DNA of 63,365 nucleotides from Pseudomonadota bacterium (GCA_015222805.1 JADFVZ010000109.1:1-63365), one strand, 5' to 3'; counted from the first letter of the stretch, positions 28,556-37,331 are shown. Translations and numbers: made by a program. Notes: generated from the sequence alone by a model not told the origin.

Positions 28556-29896
28556 ATGAGTCATAAAGACACCATTGCAGCTATTGCTACACCACCCGGT
28601 AATGGCGGTGTGGGCATTGTGCGTATATCGGGAGGTCAGCTGGAATCGGTTGCCAGGGGCTTACTGGGCCGGGATTTACCGCAGCCACGAATAGCGCAAT
28701 ACAGTAGTTTTATTGATGCTCACAACAACACCATTGATACGGGTTTGGCCCTGTATTTCCCGGCACCGCATTCATTTACCGGAGAAAATATTCTTGAGCT
28801 GCAGGCCCACGGCGGCGCGGTTATTCTTGGTTTACTGCTTGAGCGCGCGCTGCAGCTGGGTTGTCGCCAGGCGCGCGCCGGTGAATTTTCGGAGCGGGCT
28901 TTTTTAAATGGAAAGCTGGACCTGGTTCAGGCCGAGGCTATTGCGGACTTGATTTCCAGTTCCAGTGCCCGCGGAGCCCGCGCTGCGCAACGCTCGTTGT
29001 CAGGTGTTTTTTCGGCACGGGTTAATGCCCTGGTTGCAGAAATCACTTCAATCCGGGTGTTTGTAGAAGCTGCGATTGACTTTCCTGAAGAAGAAATTGA
29101 TTTCCTCGCCGATTCCGACATTCAGCAGCGCCTGCAACAGGTCATTGATGATATCGAAACCCTGATAGTAGAGGCTCATCAGGGCCGCTTGCTGCGAGAT
29201 GGCATAGAGCTGGCAATTGTGGGCCGCCCAAATGCAGGAAAATCAAGCCTGTTGAACGCCCTGGCGGGTGATGAGCTGGCGATTGTGACAGATATACCCG
29301 GAACCACAAGAGATGTAGTGCGGCAGCAGATCTTAATTGATGGGTTGCCGGTTTTTGTCGCCGACACGGCTGGCCTGCGTGAATCCGAGGATGTGATTGA
29401 AGCAGAGGGTGTCAGGCGTGCGTTGCAGATACAGGAAAAAGCGGACCTGGTATTGCTGGTGCTGGACGCAAGTACAGAAACCCCGGAAAACCTGCCGGTT
29501 ATACCCGACCCAAAACGGACAATCATCGTCTGGAATAAGCAGGATTTAGTTGCAGGAGAAATGCCGCTAGCCATTACAAAAGGACTGGATAGCGTCATCA
29601 TATCGATTCATAATACCAGCGGCCTGGACGTACTAAAACAAAAAATCCGTCAGCACGCCGGCCTCAACGAGGCAAGCGAAGGGGTTTTTTCAGCACGTGC
29701 CCGGCATCTGGATGCCTTGCACCGCAGTGAAAAACTATGCCGTCATGGCTTAGCCCAGTTGCAGGACTTTTCCGCCCCCGAATTGCTGGCGGAAGACCTT
29801 CGTCAGGCACAGCAGGTCCTGGCTGAAATTACCGGGCAATTCAGTAGTGATGATTTACTCGGTGAAATATTTTCCAGTTTTTGCATCGGCAAATAA
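28556..29896 (+). CDS. mnmE: tRNA uridine-5-carboxymethylaminomethyl modification GTPase MnmE
   Basis: A 446-residue GTPase that, with MnmG, modifies the wobble uridine of several tRNAs. The N-terminal folate-binding domain begins with DTIAAIATPPGNGGVGIVRISG. The G domain near residues 220-370 has GRPNAGKSSLLNAL, DTAGLRE and the NKQD motif. The C-terminus FCIGK carries the conserved cysteine required for modification. It follows yidC and its terminator, the usual order near the origin. Confidence 0.97.
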   Translation: MSHKDTIAAIATPPGNGGVGIVRISGGQLESVARGLLGRDLPQPRIAQYSSFIDAHNNTIDTGLALYFPAPHSFTGENILELQAHGGAVILGLLLERALQLGCRQARAGEFSERAFLNGKLDLVQAEAIADLISSSSARGARAAQRSLSGVFSARVNALVAEITSIRVFVEAAIDFPEEEIDFLADSDIQQRLQQVIDDIETLIVEAHQGRLLRDGIELAIVGRPNAGKSSLLNALAGDELAIVTDIPGTTRDVVRQQILIDGLPVFVADTAGLRESEDVIEAEGVRRALQIQEKADLVLLVLDASTETPENLPVIPDPKRTIIVWNKQDLVAGEMPLAITKGLDSVIISIHNTSGLDVLKQKIRQHAGLNEASEGVFSARARHLDALHRSEKLCRHGLAQLQDFSAPELLAEDLRQAQQVLAEITGQFSSDDLLGEIFSSFCIGK

Positions 29897-29974
29897 TGGC
29901 TGATGCAACTGTGAGCGCTGAATGGGGTCACAAGCAATGCTGATTCACAAAACAACAATATTACGGACAGGCAA

Positions 29975-30649
29975 TTGATCAGACTAAAAGGGGTTCAAAG
30001 ACATTTTCACATTGGTGACCAGGTGGTTCGCGCCCTTGATGGTATCGACCTGCGGGTCAGCAGGGGAGAGTTTATTGCGGTCATGGGTCGGTCGGGCTCC
30101 GGTAAGACCACCCTGTTGAATATGCTTGGCTGCATGGATCAGCCAGACCAGGGTGAATACTGGCTGGATGGTGTTGATGTTGCCAGTCTCGATGACGATG
30201 CCCTTTCGGCGGTAAGAAACCACAAACTCGGATTTGTATTTCAGAGCTTCCACCTGCTCTCACGCATGACCACGCTGGAAAATGTCATGCTGCCGCTGCA
30301 ATATGATCATGCCAATCCGCACCCGGACGCAGAGGAACGAGCGCGGGAACTGCTTGAGCGGGTGGACCTTGGTGATCGCCTGCAGCATAAGCCAAATGAG
30401 CTCTCCGGTGGCCAGCGCCAACGAGTGGCGGTGGCGCGTGCGTTGATTAACCAGCCTGCGGTTATCCTCGCGGATGAGCCTACAGGAAATCTTGACAGCC
30501 ACACCTCCGCAGCGATCATGGAGTTGTTGACATCGTTGCATGCCGGTGGTCAGACCATTGTTATGGTCACCCATGAAGATGACATCGCTGCCAACGCTAG
30601 CCGGGTGATTGAAATGCTGGACGGGAAAATTATAGGAGCAGGTAACTGA
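29975..30649 (+). CDS. ABC transporter ATP-binding protein, MacB/LolD type
   Basis: A 224-residue stand-alone ATPase of the MacB/LolD class. Walker A is GRSGSGKT at residues 38-45, the signature LSGGQRQRVAVARAL is near 142, and Walker B VILADEPTGNLD near 163. The start is a TTG at 29975; the next ATG in frame would cut the nucleotide-binding core. It is first of a five-gene operon with three membrane-fusion proteins and an FtsX-type permease, and its stop overlaps the next ATG. These ATPases drive export of peptides, siderophores or drugs by mechanotransmission; the cargo here is unknown. Confidence 0.93.
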   Translation: MIRLKGVQRHFHIGDQVVRALDGIDLRVSRGEFIAVMGRSGSGKTTLLNMLGCMDQPDQGEYWLDGVDVASLDDDALSAVRNHKLGFVFQSFHLLSRMTTLENVMLPLQYDHANPHPDAEERARELLERVDLGDRLQHKPNELSGGQRQRVAVARALINQPAVILADEPTGNLDSHTSAAIMELLTSLHAGGQTIVMVTHEDDIAANASRVIEMLDGKIIGAGN

Positions 30650-31593
30650 TGCGCAGCATGGTCTTCTTCATTTTTGCCCTTGGCAGTATGTCAGCAGTAG
30701 CAGATGCCATTCTGATCAGTGGTGAGGTTGCCGCCGATCAGTCACAAAAAATAATTGCCCCGATGAGTGCAAACTGGAGCCTGCGGATAGACTGGATGGC
30801 GGAAGAGGGAACCCCGCTGAAAAAAGGCGATGTTGCGGTTCGCTTTGATAACAGCGCCAATGATAGCCAGGTTATCCAGGTTCAGGAAAAACATGAAAAA
30901 ACCCGCGCTGAAGGAGCGCGCACAATAGCCAGGCTTGAAAAAGAGGAGCGACTGGCGCGCTACGATGCCGAAATTGCAGGTATTCGCCTGCAACTTGCAG
31001 CCACTGAGGCGCGTATTGAGTCCCGCTTTATTGGTGAATTGAATTTTGCTGATAATCAGCTGGCGCTGACGCGGGCACAGCAGGCACTGGTTAAAGCAGA
31101 GGAAGGTGCGGGTGATCGCCTGCAGAAGCTAAAAGAGGCACGCCTGAAGTCGGAGCTTGATCAAACCCTGGCCGATAATGACCTGGTCTGGTTCCGGAAA
31201 CTGGCAAAGGGTAATGTGATTAGTGCTGAGATGGATGGTTTCATTCTGTATAAAAGACACCCATGGACGCGCAGCAAGTTTCGCGCCGGCGATAATGTCC
31301 AAACCAGCTTTTATGTTGCCGAGGTGGTAGACACCCGGAATATGTATGTGCGCCTGTTTATAAATGCCGTTGATCGCACCCACCTTAAGCCGGAAATGCC
31401 GGTAAAGGTGTTCCTGGATGCCTATCCGGATCGGGCATACAGTGGAAAAATCACTGAAATGCTAGTCCAGGGAGAGTCGCGCAAGGAGTGGGGTAAAGGT
31501 TTGTATATGCAGGGCCGGGTAGTGTTTAATCCCGATCAGGACCTGCCCGCCCTGATGCCCGGGATGAGCGCACTGGTGGAGGCCTCGCCATGA
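30649..31593 (+). CDS. Periplasmic adaptor (HlyD/MacA-like) 1 of 3
   Basis: A 314-residue membrane-fusion protein. A signal peptide (about residues 1-20, ending near AVADA) precedes a split lipoyl domain (ISGEVAADQSQKIIAPMSANWSLRIDW and MDGFILYKRHP), separated by an alpha-helical hairpin (about 85-180), then a beta-barrel with VFLDAYPDRAYSGKI and a C-terminal MPGMSALVEA. Unlike the next two adaptors it has no lipobox. Its start overlaps the ATPase stop, and its end overlaps the next adaptor by 4 bases. It would bridge the inner membrane permease to an outer membrane channel. Confidence 0.85.
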   Translation: MRSMVFFIFALGSMSAVADAILISGEVAADQSQKIIAPMSANWSLRIDWMAEEGTPLKKGDVAVRFDNSANDSQVIQVQEKHEKTRAEGARTIARLEKEERLARYDAEIAGIRLQLAATEARIESRFIGELNFADNQLALTRAQQALVKAEEGAGDRLQKLKEARLKSELDQTLADNDLVWFRKLAKGNVISAEMDGFILYKRHPWTRSKFRAGDNVQTSFYVAEVVDTRNMYVRLFINAVDRTHLKPEMPVKVFLDAYPDRAYSGKITEMLVQGESRKEWGKGLYMQGRVVFNPDQDLPALMPGMSALVEASP

Positions 31594-32585
31594 AGCAGTT
31601 TTTATTCTTTGGGCTGTTGTTGTTATTGGTCGGTTGTGGGGATAAGGCGGCCAATGATGTGCCTGGTCAGGTTGCGGGAGAAAGCATCCAGAGCAGTGGT
31701 GAAATTGTGGCTACTCGGTTGCGCTCAATTACCCCGCCGCAATTCCAGAATGCCTGGAATGTGAAAATCGCGATGCTGAAAAAAGATGGTTCGCGGGTAA
31801 AGCCGGGTATGCCGATCGTGCGTTTTGATACCCAGGATTTGCTGGAGAAATTACGCACAGGTAAGGCCGATGTGGATAAAAAAGAAAAAGAACTCGAACA
31901 GCAGCAAATAAAAACAGCCCAGCTACTGGAAGACCTGCAGCTGGCGGTTGATCAGCAGGTGAGCAATCTTGAAAAAGCCAGGATGAAGGCGGATATACCC
32001 AATTCGCTGCTCGCCAGCAAGGATTACGAAAAAAACCAGTTAAACCTGGAGTTATCAGAACTTGAGTTACAGCGGGCTATATCTGCCTTAGACCTTGAAC
32101 GAAAACTGCAGCGGATAGAAAAACAGGTGCTCGAGGGCGAGCATAAAAAATTCAATAATAAGGTGAAAGAATTACAATCCGATATAGCCAAAGCAACCGT
32201 AATTGCCGATGAAGAGGGGGTGTTTGTCGTTGGTCGGGATCACCGCGGCAACCGGGTAAAGGTGGGCGACCAGGTTTGGCGTGGCCGCACGGTGGCAGAA
32301 ATTCCGGATATGCAGTCGCTGCAGATCCTGTTGCAAATCCCTGAACGCGAAGCTGCCAGGGTTAAGCCCGGTCAGCGGGTCAGGTTTCGACTGGAGGCAA
32401 AGCCGGAAGATCACTTTGAAGGCGTGGTTGTATCTCGCGGGTCGGTGGTTCGCAATCGCTCGCGTAACCAGCCGGCAAAAGTTTTTGATACCCGGGTCAG
32501 TATTGACGAGCTCAACCCTGAATTAATGCGTCCGGGAATGCGGGTGACTGCCGAAATATTTAGTGCGGGTGCAGGTAATGAATAA
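31590..32585 (+). CDS. Periplasmic adaptor (HlyD/MacA-like) 2 of 3, lipoprotein
   Basis: A 331-residue membrane-fusion protein with a lipoprotein signal: lipobox LVGC, cysteine at residue 16. A long charged coiled-coil hairpin (about residues 90-190) lies between the lipoyl halves, and the barrel ends MRPGMRVTAEIFSAG. It overlaps the first adaptor by 4 bases (ATGA) and the third by 8. The lipid anchor suggests fixation to a membrane on the periplasmic face. It is clearly homologous in architecture to its two neighbours but is not a close duplicate. Confidence 0.85.
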   Translation: MKQFLFFGLLLLLVGCGDKAANDVPGQVAGESIQSSGEIVATRLRSITPPQFQNAWNVKIAMLKKDGSRVKPGMPIVRFDTQDLLEKLRTGKADVDKKEKELEQQQIKTAQLLEDLQLAVDQQVSNLEKARMKADIPNSLLASKDYEKNQLNLELSELELQRAISALDLERKLQRIEKQVLEGEHKKFNNKVKELQSDIAKATVIADEEGVFVVGRDHRGNRVKVGDQVWRGRTVAEIPDMQSLQILLQIPEREAARVKPGQRVRFRLEAKPEDHFEGVVVSRGSVVRNRSRNQPAKVFDTRVSIDELNPELMRPGMRVTAEIFSAGAGNE

Positions 32586-33840
32586 GCTTCGTAGAGCTAT
32601 CATCTCAGCCATGAAACCATGGACTGTGCTGTTATCCACGGTGTTGTTGGTAGCTGGATGTGGTGAGCAGGATGAAACCGGGTCTGTGCCAGCAAGCGTT
32701 ATCATATCGGTGGGGTCGTTTAAGGTGCTGGTGGGTGCCGAAGGCGAACTTTCAGCCGAGAAATCCATACCCCTGACCCTGCCTGCGGGCAACGTCATGC
32801 CACGGACGATAGTGTGGCTGGCCGAAGACGGTAAGTGGGTTGAAGAAGGCGAAGTTGTCGCCCGTTTTGATCGTTCCATTGCAGAAAGGAGCCTGAATGA
32901 AATCCTGATGCAGCTGGAGAAGTCCGATCTGGACATTGAAGCAAAAAAACGTGAATTTACCCTGGCGCTAAATAAAATCACCGCCGATCTCTACGTGACC
33001 CAGCAGGAGCTGGACGTGGTCGAGCGCTTTAGTATTGAAGAGGGTAACATTGCCATGTCACGGCAGGAGATGATAGAGCGACTGCAGGATGAAGGCTTTT
33101 TACGGATTAAACAGGATCACTACCGGCAGCGGCAAAGCGGCCAGGAAAATCGGCGCCAGGCTGAACTCGCTGTCCTCGGGGCCCAGCGTGAAAGTGCATC
33201 GAGCAAGGGTGATCTGTTCCAGCAGCAAATTGATGCCTCTGTTACCCGGGCGCCCAATTCGGGCTATTTTGTGCGGCGTAAAAACTGGTATGGAGAATCA
33301 CTCAGTGCAGGGCAGTCGGTGTTTCCAGGCAATGCTTTTGGTGAAATCCCGGACCTTGGGAAAATGCAGGCGGTACTGCAGGTGCTGGAGTCGGAGGCAG
33401 GCAGTGTCGTGGTCGGGAAAAAGGTTGTCGTTTATATAGATGCCTTTCCGCAACGCCCTTTGACCGGAACCATTGAAAGCATGGCCCAGGTACCGGCCAG
33501 CCTGGAGCGTGACAGCCCGATCAAATATTTTGCAGTTAATGTGAATCTTGAACAGTCAGACCCCGAGTGGATTACTCCGGGTGCCAGGGTCCGTGGAATG
33601 ATAGAAATTCTCGACAAAGAGAATGTCCTGACGATCCCCAACCAGGCAGTAGAACAGGCCCGCGATAGCGATAACCCGCGGATGTGGGTTTATACCACGG
33701 CGGGCGGGCGCATAGAAAAACGTTTTATTGAAATAGGTGAACGCGGCCCGTTACGCACCGAAGTGACCGCCGGGTTACAGGTCGGTGATGAAATCCTGCT
33801 GGTGCGTCCGGTATACGGGCGCGAGGGTACGGAGTCATGA
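32578..33840 (+). CDS. Periplasmic adaptor (HlyD/MacA-like) 3 of 3, lipoprotein
   Basis: About 420 residues, the longest of the three adaptors. I chose the ATG at 32578 (MNKLRR), which overlaps the previous stop; an ATG 33 bases further, directly before the signal, is a possible alternative. The lipobox is VAGC (cysteine 28). A long coiled-coil stretch covers about residues 90-200, followed by the second lipoyl half (VTRAPNSGYFVRRKNWYGESLSAGQSVFPG), a beta-barrel and a membrane-proximal domain with TIPNQAVEQ and VGDEILLV. It overlaps the permease start by 4 bases. Confidence 0.85.
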   Translation: MNKLRRAIISAMKPWTVLLSTVLLVAGCGEQDETGSVPASVIISVGSFKVLVGAEGELSAEKSIPLTLPAGNVMPRTIVWLAEDGKWVEEGEVVARFDRSIAERSLNEILMQLEKSDLDIEAKKREFTLALNKITADLYVTQQELDVVERFSIEEGNIAMSRQEMIERLQDEGFLRIKQDHYRQRQSGQENRRQAELAVLGAQRESASSKGDLFQQQIDASVTRAPNSGYFVRRKNWYGESLSAGQSVFPGNAFGEIPDLGKMQAVLQVLESEAGSVVVGKKVVVYIDAFPQRPLTGTIESMAQVPASLERDSPIKYFAVNVNLEQSDPEWITPGARVRGMIEILDKENVLTIPNQAVEQARDSDNPRMWVYTTAGGRIEKRFIEIGERGPLRTEVTAGLQVGDEILLVRPVYGREGTES

Positions 33841-35072
33841 TGGAGGCGCGTGGCTTCAGGCAGGCCCTCAGGCAGTTGCGCCAGCATAAGTTGCGTACCT
33901 TGCTGACCCTGCTGGGTATGGTATTCGGGGTGGGCGCGGTAATTGCCATGTTGAGCATTTCTGAAGGCGGCCGCCAGGAAGCCCTGCGGATGATTGATTC
34001 AATGGGTTTACGTAACCTGATTGTCGAGGCGGTTGAGTTTGATCCGGAAACCCTGCAGGAAATTCGCGCCCAGTCGGTAGGCCTTTACGCGGGTGATATA
34101 GAAGCCATCATGACTACCCTGCCGATGGTGGAAGCTTATGCAGCGGCGAAGAAGATCAAAACATGGGATGTTTATAGTCTCGAAGGGCGTGCAAACACAG
34201 AAGTCCTGGCAGTTTCTTCTGAATATTTCAGTCTCGGAAATATGATTACCAGGAACGGTCGTACACTCGCTGATGATGATAATCGCAATTATGCCCAGGT
34301 GGCTGTTGTCGGTGCCCAGGCTGCTGAGGATTTATTTCCCGATGGTCTTGCTATCGATAAACTGATCAAGGTAAACCACCTCTGGCTGCGGGTTATCGGT
34401 GTTCTGGATAAGCCGGAGGAAGGTAAAAAAGAGTTTGCCGGAATTACTCTGGCGGATGACAGCAACCGGATTTTTATTCCACTTGAAATGGCCCGCAAAC
34501 GCTTAAAAATTGACTCGTTGGAAAGTCCGCTGGACATGCTTAAGCTGAAACTTAAAGAAGGCACCGATACCGCCTCGGCGGCCAGGGCACTGGACTACCT
34601 GCTGAAAAAACGCCATGGTGCATCGGCTGATTATCGGCTGATTGTCCCGGCGGCTTTGTTGAAGCAGGAGGAGCAGACCCAGCAGATCTTTACTATTGTA
34701 ATGGCCGCCATCGCTGGTATCTCCCTGCTGGTGGGTGGCATCGGGATTATGAATATCATGCTGGCCACAGTATTGGAGCGCACCCCGGAAATCGGCTTGT
34801 TACGCGCTGTCGGGGCACGCAAAAAAGATATCCGCGACCAGTTTCTAATGGAAAGCGTGACCATCGCCGGTATTGGTGCGTTGATAGGAATCGTCTTTGG
34901 TTTGTTCCTGGCTTTCACCGTGCAGTTGTTTGCCAACTGGCCGGTAGCCTTTTCGCTCTTCGGGATTGTGATCTCGGTGGTGATTTGTTTATTAACCGGC
35001 GTTGTATTTGGTCTCTACCCGGCCATCCAGGCTGCCGAACTGGATCCCATAAAGGCCTTGCAGCGGGATTAA
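33837..35072 (+). CDS. MacB-like ABC transporter permease (FtsX domain)
   Basis: A 411-residue permease with the MacB layout without a fused ATPase. A first helix (about residues 17-37, TLLTLLGMVFGVGAVIAML) is followed by a large MacB_PCD periplasmic domain (about 45-275), then three helices of the FtsX domain (IAGISLLVGGIGIMNIMLATVLERTPEIGLLRAVGARKKDI region onward). The end PAIQAAELDPIKALQRD is typical. It pairs with the first-gene ATPase and the three adaptors. No TolC-like channel is encoded here, so an outer membrane partner must come from elsewhere. Confidence 0.92.
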   Translation: MMEARGFRQALRQLRQHKLRTLLTLLGMVFGVGAVIAMLSISEGGRQEALRMIDSMGLRNLIVEAVEFDPETLQEIRAQSVGLYAGDIEAIMTTLPMVEAYAAAKKIKTWDVYSLEGRANTEVLAVSSEYFSLGNMITRNGRTLADDDNRNYAQVAVVGAQAAEDLFPDGLAIDKLIKVNHLWLRVIGVLDKPEEGKKEFAGITLADDSNRIFIPLEMARKRLKIDSLESPLDMLKLKLKEGTDTASAARALDYLLKKRHGASADYRLIVPAALLKQEEQTQQIFTIVMAAIAGISLLVGGIGIMNIMLATVLERTPEIGLLRAVGARKKDIRDQFLMESVTIAGIGALIGIVFGLFLAFTVQLFANWPVAFSLFGIVISVVICLLTGVVFGLYPAIQAAELDPIKALQRD

Positions 35073-35123
35073 AGCGGCTGTCTCAGGTGAACACCATAAA
35101 CTCATCCGTGAAACAGTAAGGCA

Positions 35124-35150
35124 GGCTGGGCATTTATGTCCACGCGGTAA
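35124..35150. repeat. Degenerate copy of the GTGGGCAT hairpin repeat
   Basis: The sequence CTGGGCATTTATGTCCACGCG resembles the palindromic element GTGGGCAT-N2-ATGCCCAC found three times near 48.7-48.96 kb, with two mismatches in the arms. It lies in the 115-base convergent gap between the ABC permease and the ArsR-type gene. It may act as a weak bidirectional stop or be a non-autonomous mobile relic. Confidence 0.55.
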
Positions 35151-35187
35151 GCTGAATTTATTAGGGGGCTTTACGAGAGACGGTCTT

Positions 35188-35544
35188 TTATTCTGTTTCG
35201 GCAGCGTCGCTGTAAATCTGGTTCAGTTTTTCCACCAGCTCCAGCCCGGGTGAGTCAGACAGGTAGTAAACAATGCTTTGTGATTGTCGCTGGGTGTTTA
35301 CCAGGCCGGCATCGCGAAGCACTGCAAGGTGTTGGGACAATGCGGATTGACTCAGGAAGGGCATGCACTGATTCAGCTCACCGACAGACAACTCCCCACC
35401 AGCAAGCGTACAGATCAGCATCAGGCGGTATTCGTTCGACAGGCACTTAAGCAACTCAACCGCCCGGTGTGCGTTTTTTTGCATCACCAGCGGATCAACA
35501 CCGCTCAGGGCACAATAACGGGACGTGGTATTTTGTTCTGACAT
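35188..35544 (-). CDS. ArsR/SmtB family repressor, probable sulfide/persulfide sensor
   Basis: A 118-residue winged-helix repressor. AVELLKCLSNEYRLMLICTL (residues 28-47) and SQSALSQHLAVLRDAGLVNTQRQSQSIVYYL are the core of the ArsR family, closest in feel to BigR/SqrR/YgaV. The cysteine conserved in those sensors (ICxL) is C45. Their second, C-terminal cysteine is absent: the other cysteines here are C11, C34 and C60. It is divergent from an Sqr gene, with two 15-bp dyads between them, so it most likely represses the sqr operon until sulfide is present. The ligand assignment is inferred. Confidence 0.87.
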   Translation of the reverse strand: MSEQNTTSRYCALSGVDPLVMQKNAHRAVELLKCLSNEYRLMLICTLAGGELSVGELNQCMPFLSQSALSQHLAVLRDAGLVNTQRQSQSIVYYLSDSPGLELVEKLNQIYSDAAETE

Positions 35545-35562
35545 AGTTGAATTTTATATTAG

Positions 35563-35577
35563 GTAAAACTTATTTAC
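35563..35577. promoter_or_regulatory. Operator-like dyad 1 in the arsR-sqr gap
   Basis: The 15-base sequence GTAAAACTTATTTAC has inverted arms GTAAA/TTTAC around a 5-base centre. Its centre lies 21 bases from that of dyad 2, two helical turns, so two repressor dimers could bind on the same face. It lies 19 bases before the repressor start codon, a position suited to autorepression. Confidence 0.5.
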
Positions 35578-35579
35578 AA

Positions 35580-35608
35580 TTGAGTTTATTAGATAAACCT
35601 GATATAAA
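35580..35608 (+). promoter_or_regulatory. sqr promoter with operator dyad 2 in its spacer
   Basis: The -35 element TTGAGT (35580-35585), a 17-base spacer and the -10 element TATAAA (35603-35608) form a good sigma-70 promoter facing sqr. A perfect dyad GTTTAT-TAG-ATAAAC (35584-35598) occupies the -35 edge and spacer, where a bound ArsR-type repressor would exclude RNA polymerase. The predicted start near 35615 leaves about 80 bases of leader before the sqr ATG. Confidence 0.6.
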
Positions 35609-35696
35609 TGGAGTTCTGGTCTTCATTTCTGTTGGCCGTGGTTTATTCAGTTTTGGAAGCAAGTTTAAAACAAGCATTTATTATGAGGTATTTGGC

Positions 35697-36983
35697 ATGG
35701 CAAAAATTGTAGTCCTTGGCGGTGGTGTCGGCGGTGTTTCTGCAGCGTATGAAGCGCGCGAAACCTTTGGCAAAGAGCACGAAGTTATTCTCGTTAGTGA
35801 TAGTGATTATTTCGAATTTACGCCCTCCAACCCCTGGGTGGCGGTGAAGTGGCGCACACCGGAGCAAATTAAGGTCAACCTTGCAGAAACCATGCCCAAA
35901 CATGGCGTGCGCTTTATCGGTACGGCGGCCGACGAGATCAAAGCTGACGAAAACACAATAGTGCTGGCCGGCGGTGATACCGTTCATTACGATTACCTGA
36001 TTATTGCCAGCGGGCCTGATTTGGCCTTCGATGAAATTGAAGGCATGGGCCCACACGATGGCTACACTGCCTCAGTGTGTAAAACCGGACATGCGGCCAT
36101 GGCGGGGGATAAATTTGAAGAATTTTGTGCCAATCCCCAGCCCATTGTAGTGGGTGCCGCACAGGGAGCTTCCTGTTATGGGCCGGCCTATGAATACGCT
36201 TTTATCCTCGATACCGAGCTGCGCAAGCGCAAGATTCGCCGCAAAGTCCCGATAACTTTCGTTACCGCAGAACCGTATATCGGCCACCTTGGCCTGGATG
36301 GCGTCGGTGATACCAAGGGTATGCTGGAATCTGAAATGCGGGATCGTGATATCAAATGGATTTGCAATTCCCGTATCGATAAATTCGAACAGGGAAAGGC
36401 TTTTGTTACCCAGATCAATACCGACGGTTCCGATGGTGACAACCACGAACTCAATTTCGGCCACTGCATGGTTTTGCCGGCCTTCAGGGGAATTAAGCCT
36501 TTAATGGGGATTGAGGGCCTGGTGAACCCGCGTGGTTTTGTACTGGTTGACCAGCACCAGCGGAACCCGAAATATGAAAATATATTTGCCGTAGGCGTCT
36601 GTGTTGCCATCCCACCGGTTGGGCCGACACCGGTTCCGGTAGGTGTACCAAAAACCGGCTATATGATTGAATCCATGGTTACGGCATCGGTACTGAACCT
36701 GCAGGAAATTATAAGCGGCCAGAACCCCACCCACCGAGCCAGCTGGAATGCTTTCTGCCTGGCCGACTTCGGCGACCGTGGTATGGCCTTTATCGCCGAA
36801 CCGCAAATTCCACCACGTAATACCAACTGGTCCGGTTCGGGCCGCTGGGTACATTGGGCCAAAGTGGCCTTTGAAAAATATTTCCTGCGCAAAGTGCGCA
36901 AGGGATCGCTGGAGCCGGTATTTGAAAAAGTGACCATGCGCCTGATCGGCCTTTCCAAGCTACGGCATAAACAGGAAGATTAA
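35697..36983 (+). CDS. sqr: FAD-dependent sulfide:quinone oxidoreductase family protein
   Basis: A 428-residue flavoprotein; I start it at ATG 35697, with GAGG 9 bases upstream and the FAD motif GGGVGG at residues 8-13, instead of an upstream ATG with 50 atypical residues. The segments SVCKTGHAAMAG, GAAQGASCYGPAYEYAF and VGVCVAIPPVGPTPVPVGVPKTGYMIE carry cysteines placed as in sulfide:quinone reductases, where a pair binds the persulfide. The enzyme would oxidise sulfide to sulfane sulfur at the membrane and reduce quinone. It is divergent from an ArsR-type regulator and followed by a DUF2892 membrane protein. Confidence 0.88.
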   Translation: MAKIVVLGGGVGGVSAAYEARETFGKEHEVILVSDSDYFEFTPSNPWVAVKWRTPEQIKVNLAETMPKHGVRFIGTAADEIKADENTIVLAGGDTVHYDYLIIASGPDLAFDEIEGMGPHDGYTASVCKTGHAAMAGDKFEEFCANPQPIVVGAAQGASCYGPAYEYAFILDTELRKRKIRRKVPITFVTAEPYIGHLGLDGVGDTKGMLESEMRDRDIKWICNSRIDKFEQGKAFVTQINTDGSDGDNHELNFGHCMVLPAFRGIKPLMGIEGLVNPRGFVLVDQHQRNPKYENIFAVGVCVAIPPVGPTPVPVGVPKTGYMIESMVTASVLNLQEIISGQNPTHRASWNAFCLADFGDRGMAFIAEPQIPPRNTNWSGSGRWVHWAKVAFEKYFLRKVRKGSLEPVFEKVTMRLIGLSKLRHKQED

Positions 36984-37018
36984 GTCCGCAAGCCCCATTT
37001 ATATAACAGGAGAATACG

Positions 37019-37213
37019 ATGACATTACAAAATTCAGTTCAGGTATTTGCCGGCACGATGGTGCTGCTTTCAGTATATTTAACCCTTTACGTACACCCGA
37101 ATTTTTTCTGGTTTACGGCATTTATTGGCTTTAACTTAATCCAGGCCTCGTTTACCGGATTTTGCCCGGCAGCGTTGGTTCTCGGCAAGCTCGGGTTTAA
37201 AAAAACCGAATAA
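37019..37213 (+). CDS. DUF2892 family membrane protein
   Basis: A 64-residue protein with two hydrophobic helices (about residues 6-24 and 28-50), matching the DUF2892 domain, seen alone or fused to rhodanese as in YgaP. The segment FTAFIGFNLIQASFTGFCPA is the family core, with a cysteine in GFCP. DUF2892 proteins often occur with sulfide oxidation genes, as here 35 bases after sqr. An AGGAGAA ribosome site precedes it and a strong terminator follows. Confidence 0.88.
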   Translation: MTLQNSVQVFAGTMVLLSVYLTLYVHPNFFWFTAFIGFNLIQASFTGFCPAALVLGKLGFKKTE

Positions 37214-37238
37214 AATCACAGTAGCACGCAAACAAACA

Positions 37239-37287
37239 AACCGCAGCAACGGCACCAGAATCAGGTGCCGTTGCTGCGGTTTTTTGT
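37239..37287 (+). terminator. Strong terminator after the sqr operon
   Basis: A perfect 18-bp stem (37239-37256 pairing with 37264-37281) with a 7-base loop is followed by a T-rich run. It ends the sqr-DUF2892 transcript and separates it from the cation exporter gene, which starts 50 bases further on. Confidence 0.93.
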
Positions 37288-37331
37288 TTTAATCCGTCAA
37301 TCTCAGCGGGTTTTTTTGCTAGAATGCGCCT

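Noticed and set aside
35547-35696. An N-terminal extension of 50 residues on the Sqr protein from an upstream in-frame ATG
   Set aside because: It covers the promoter and operator dyads, has no family similarity, and a good ribosome site with an ATG directly before the FAD motif exists at 35697.
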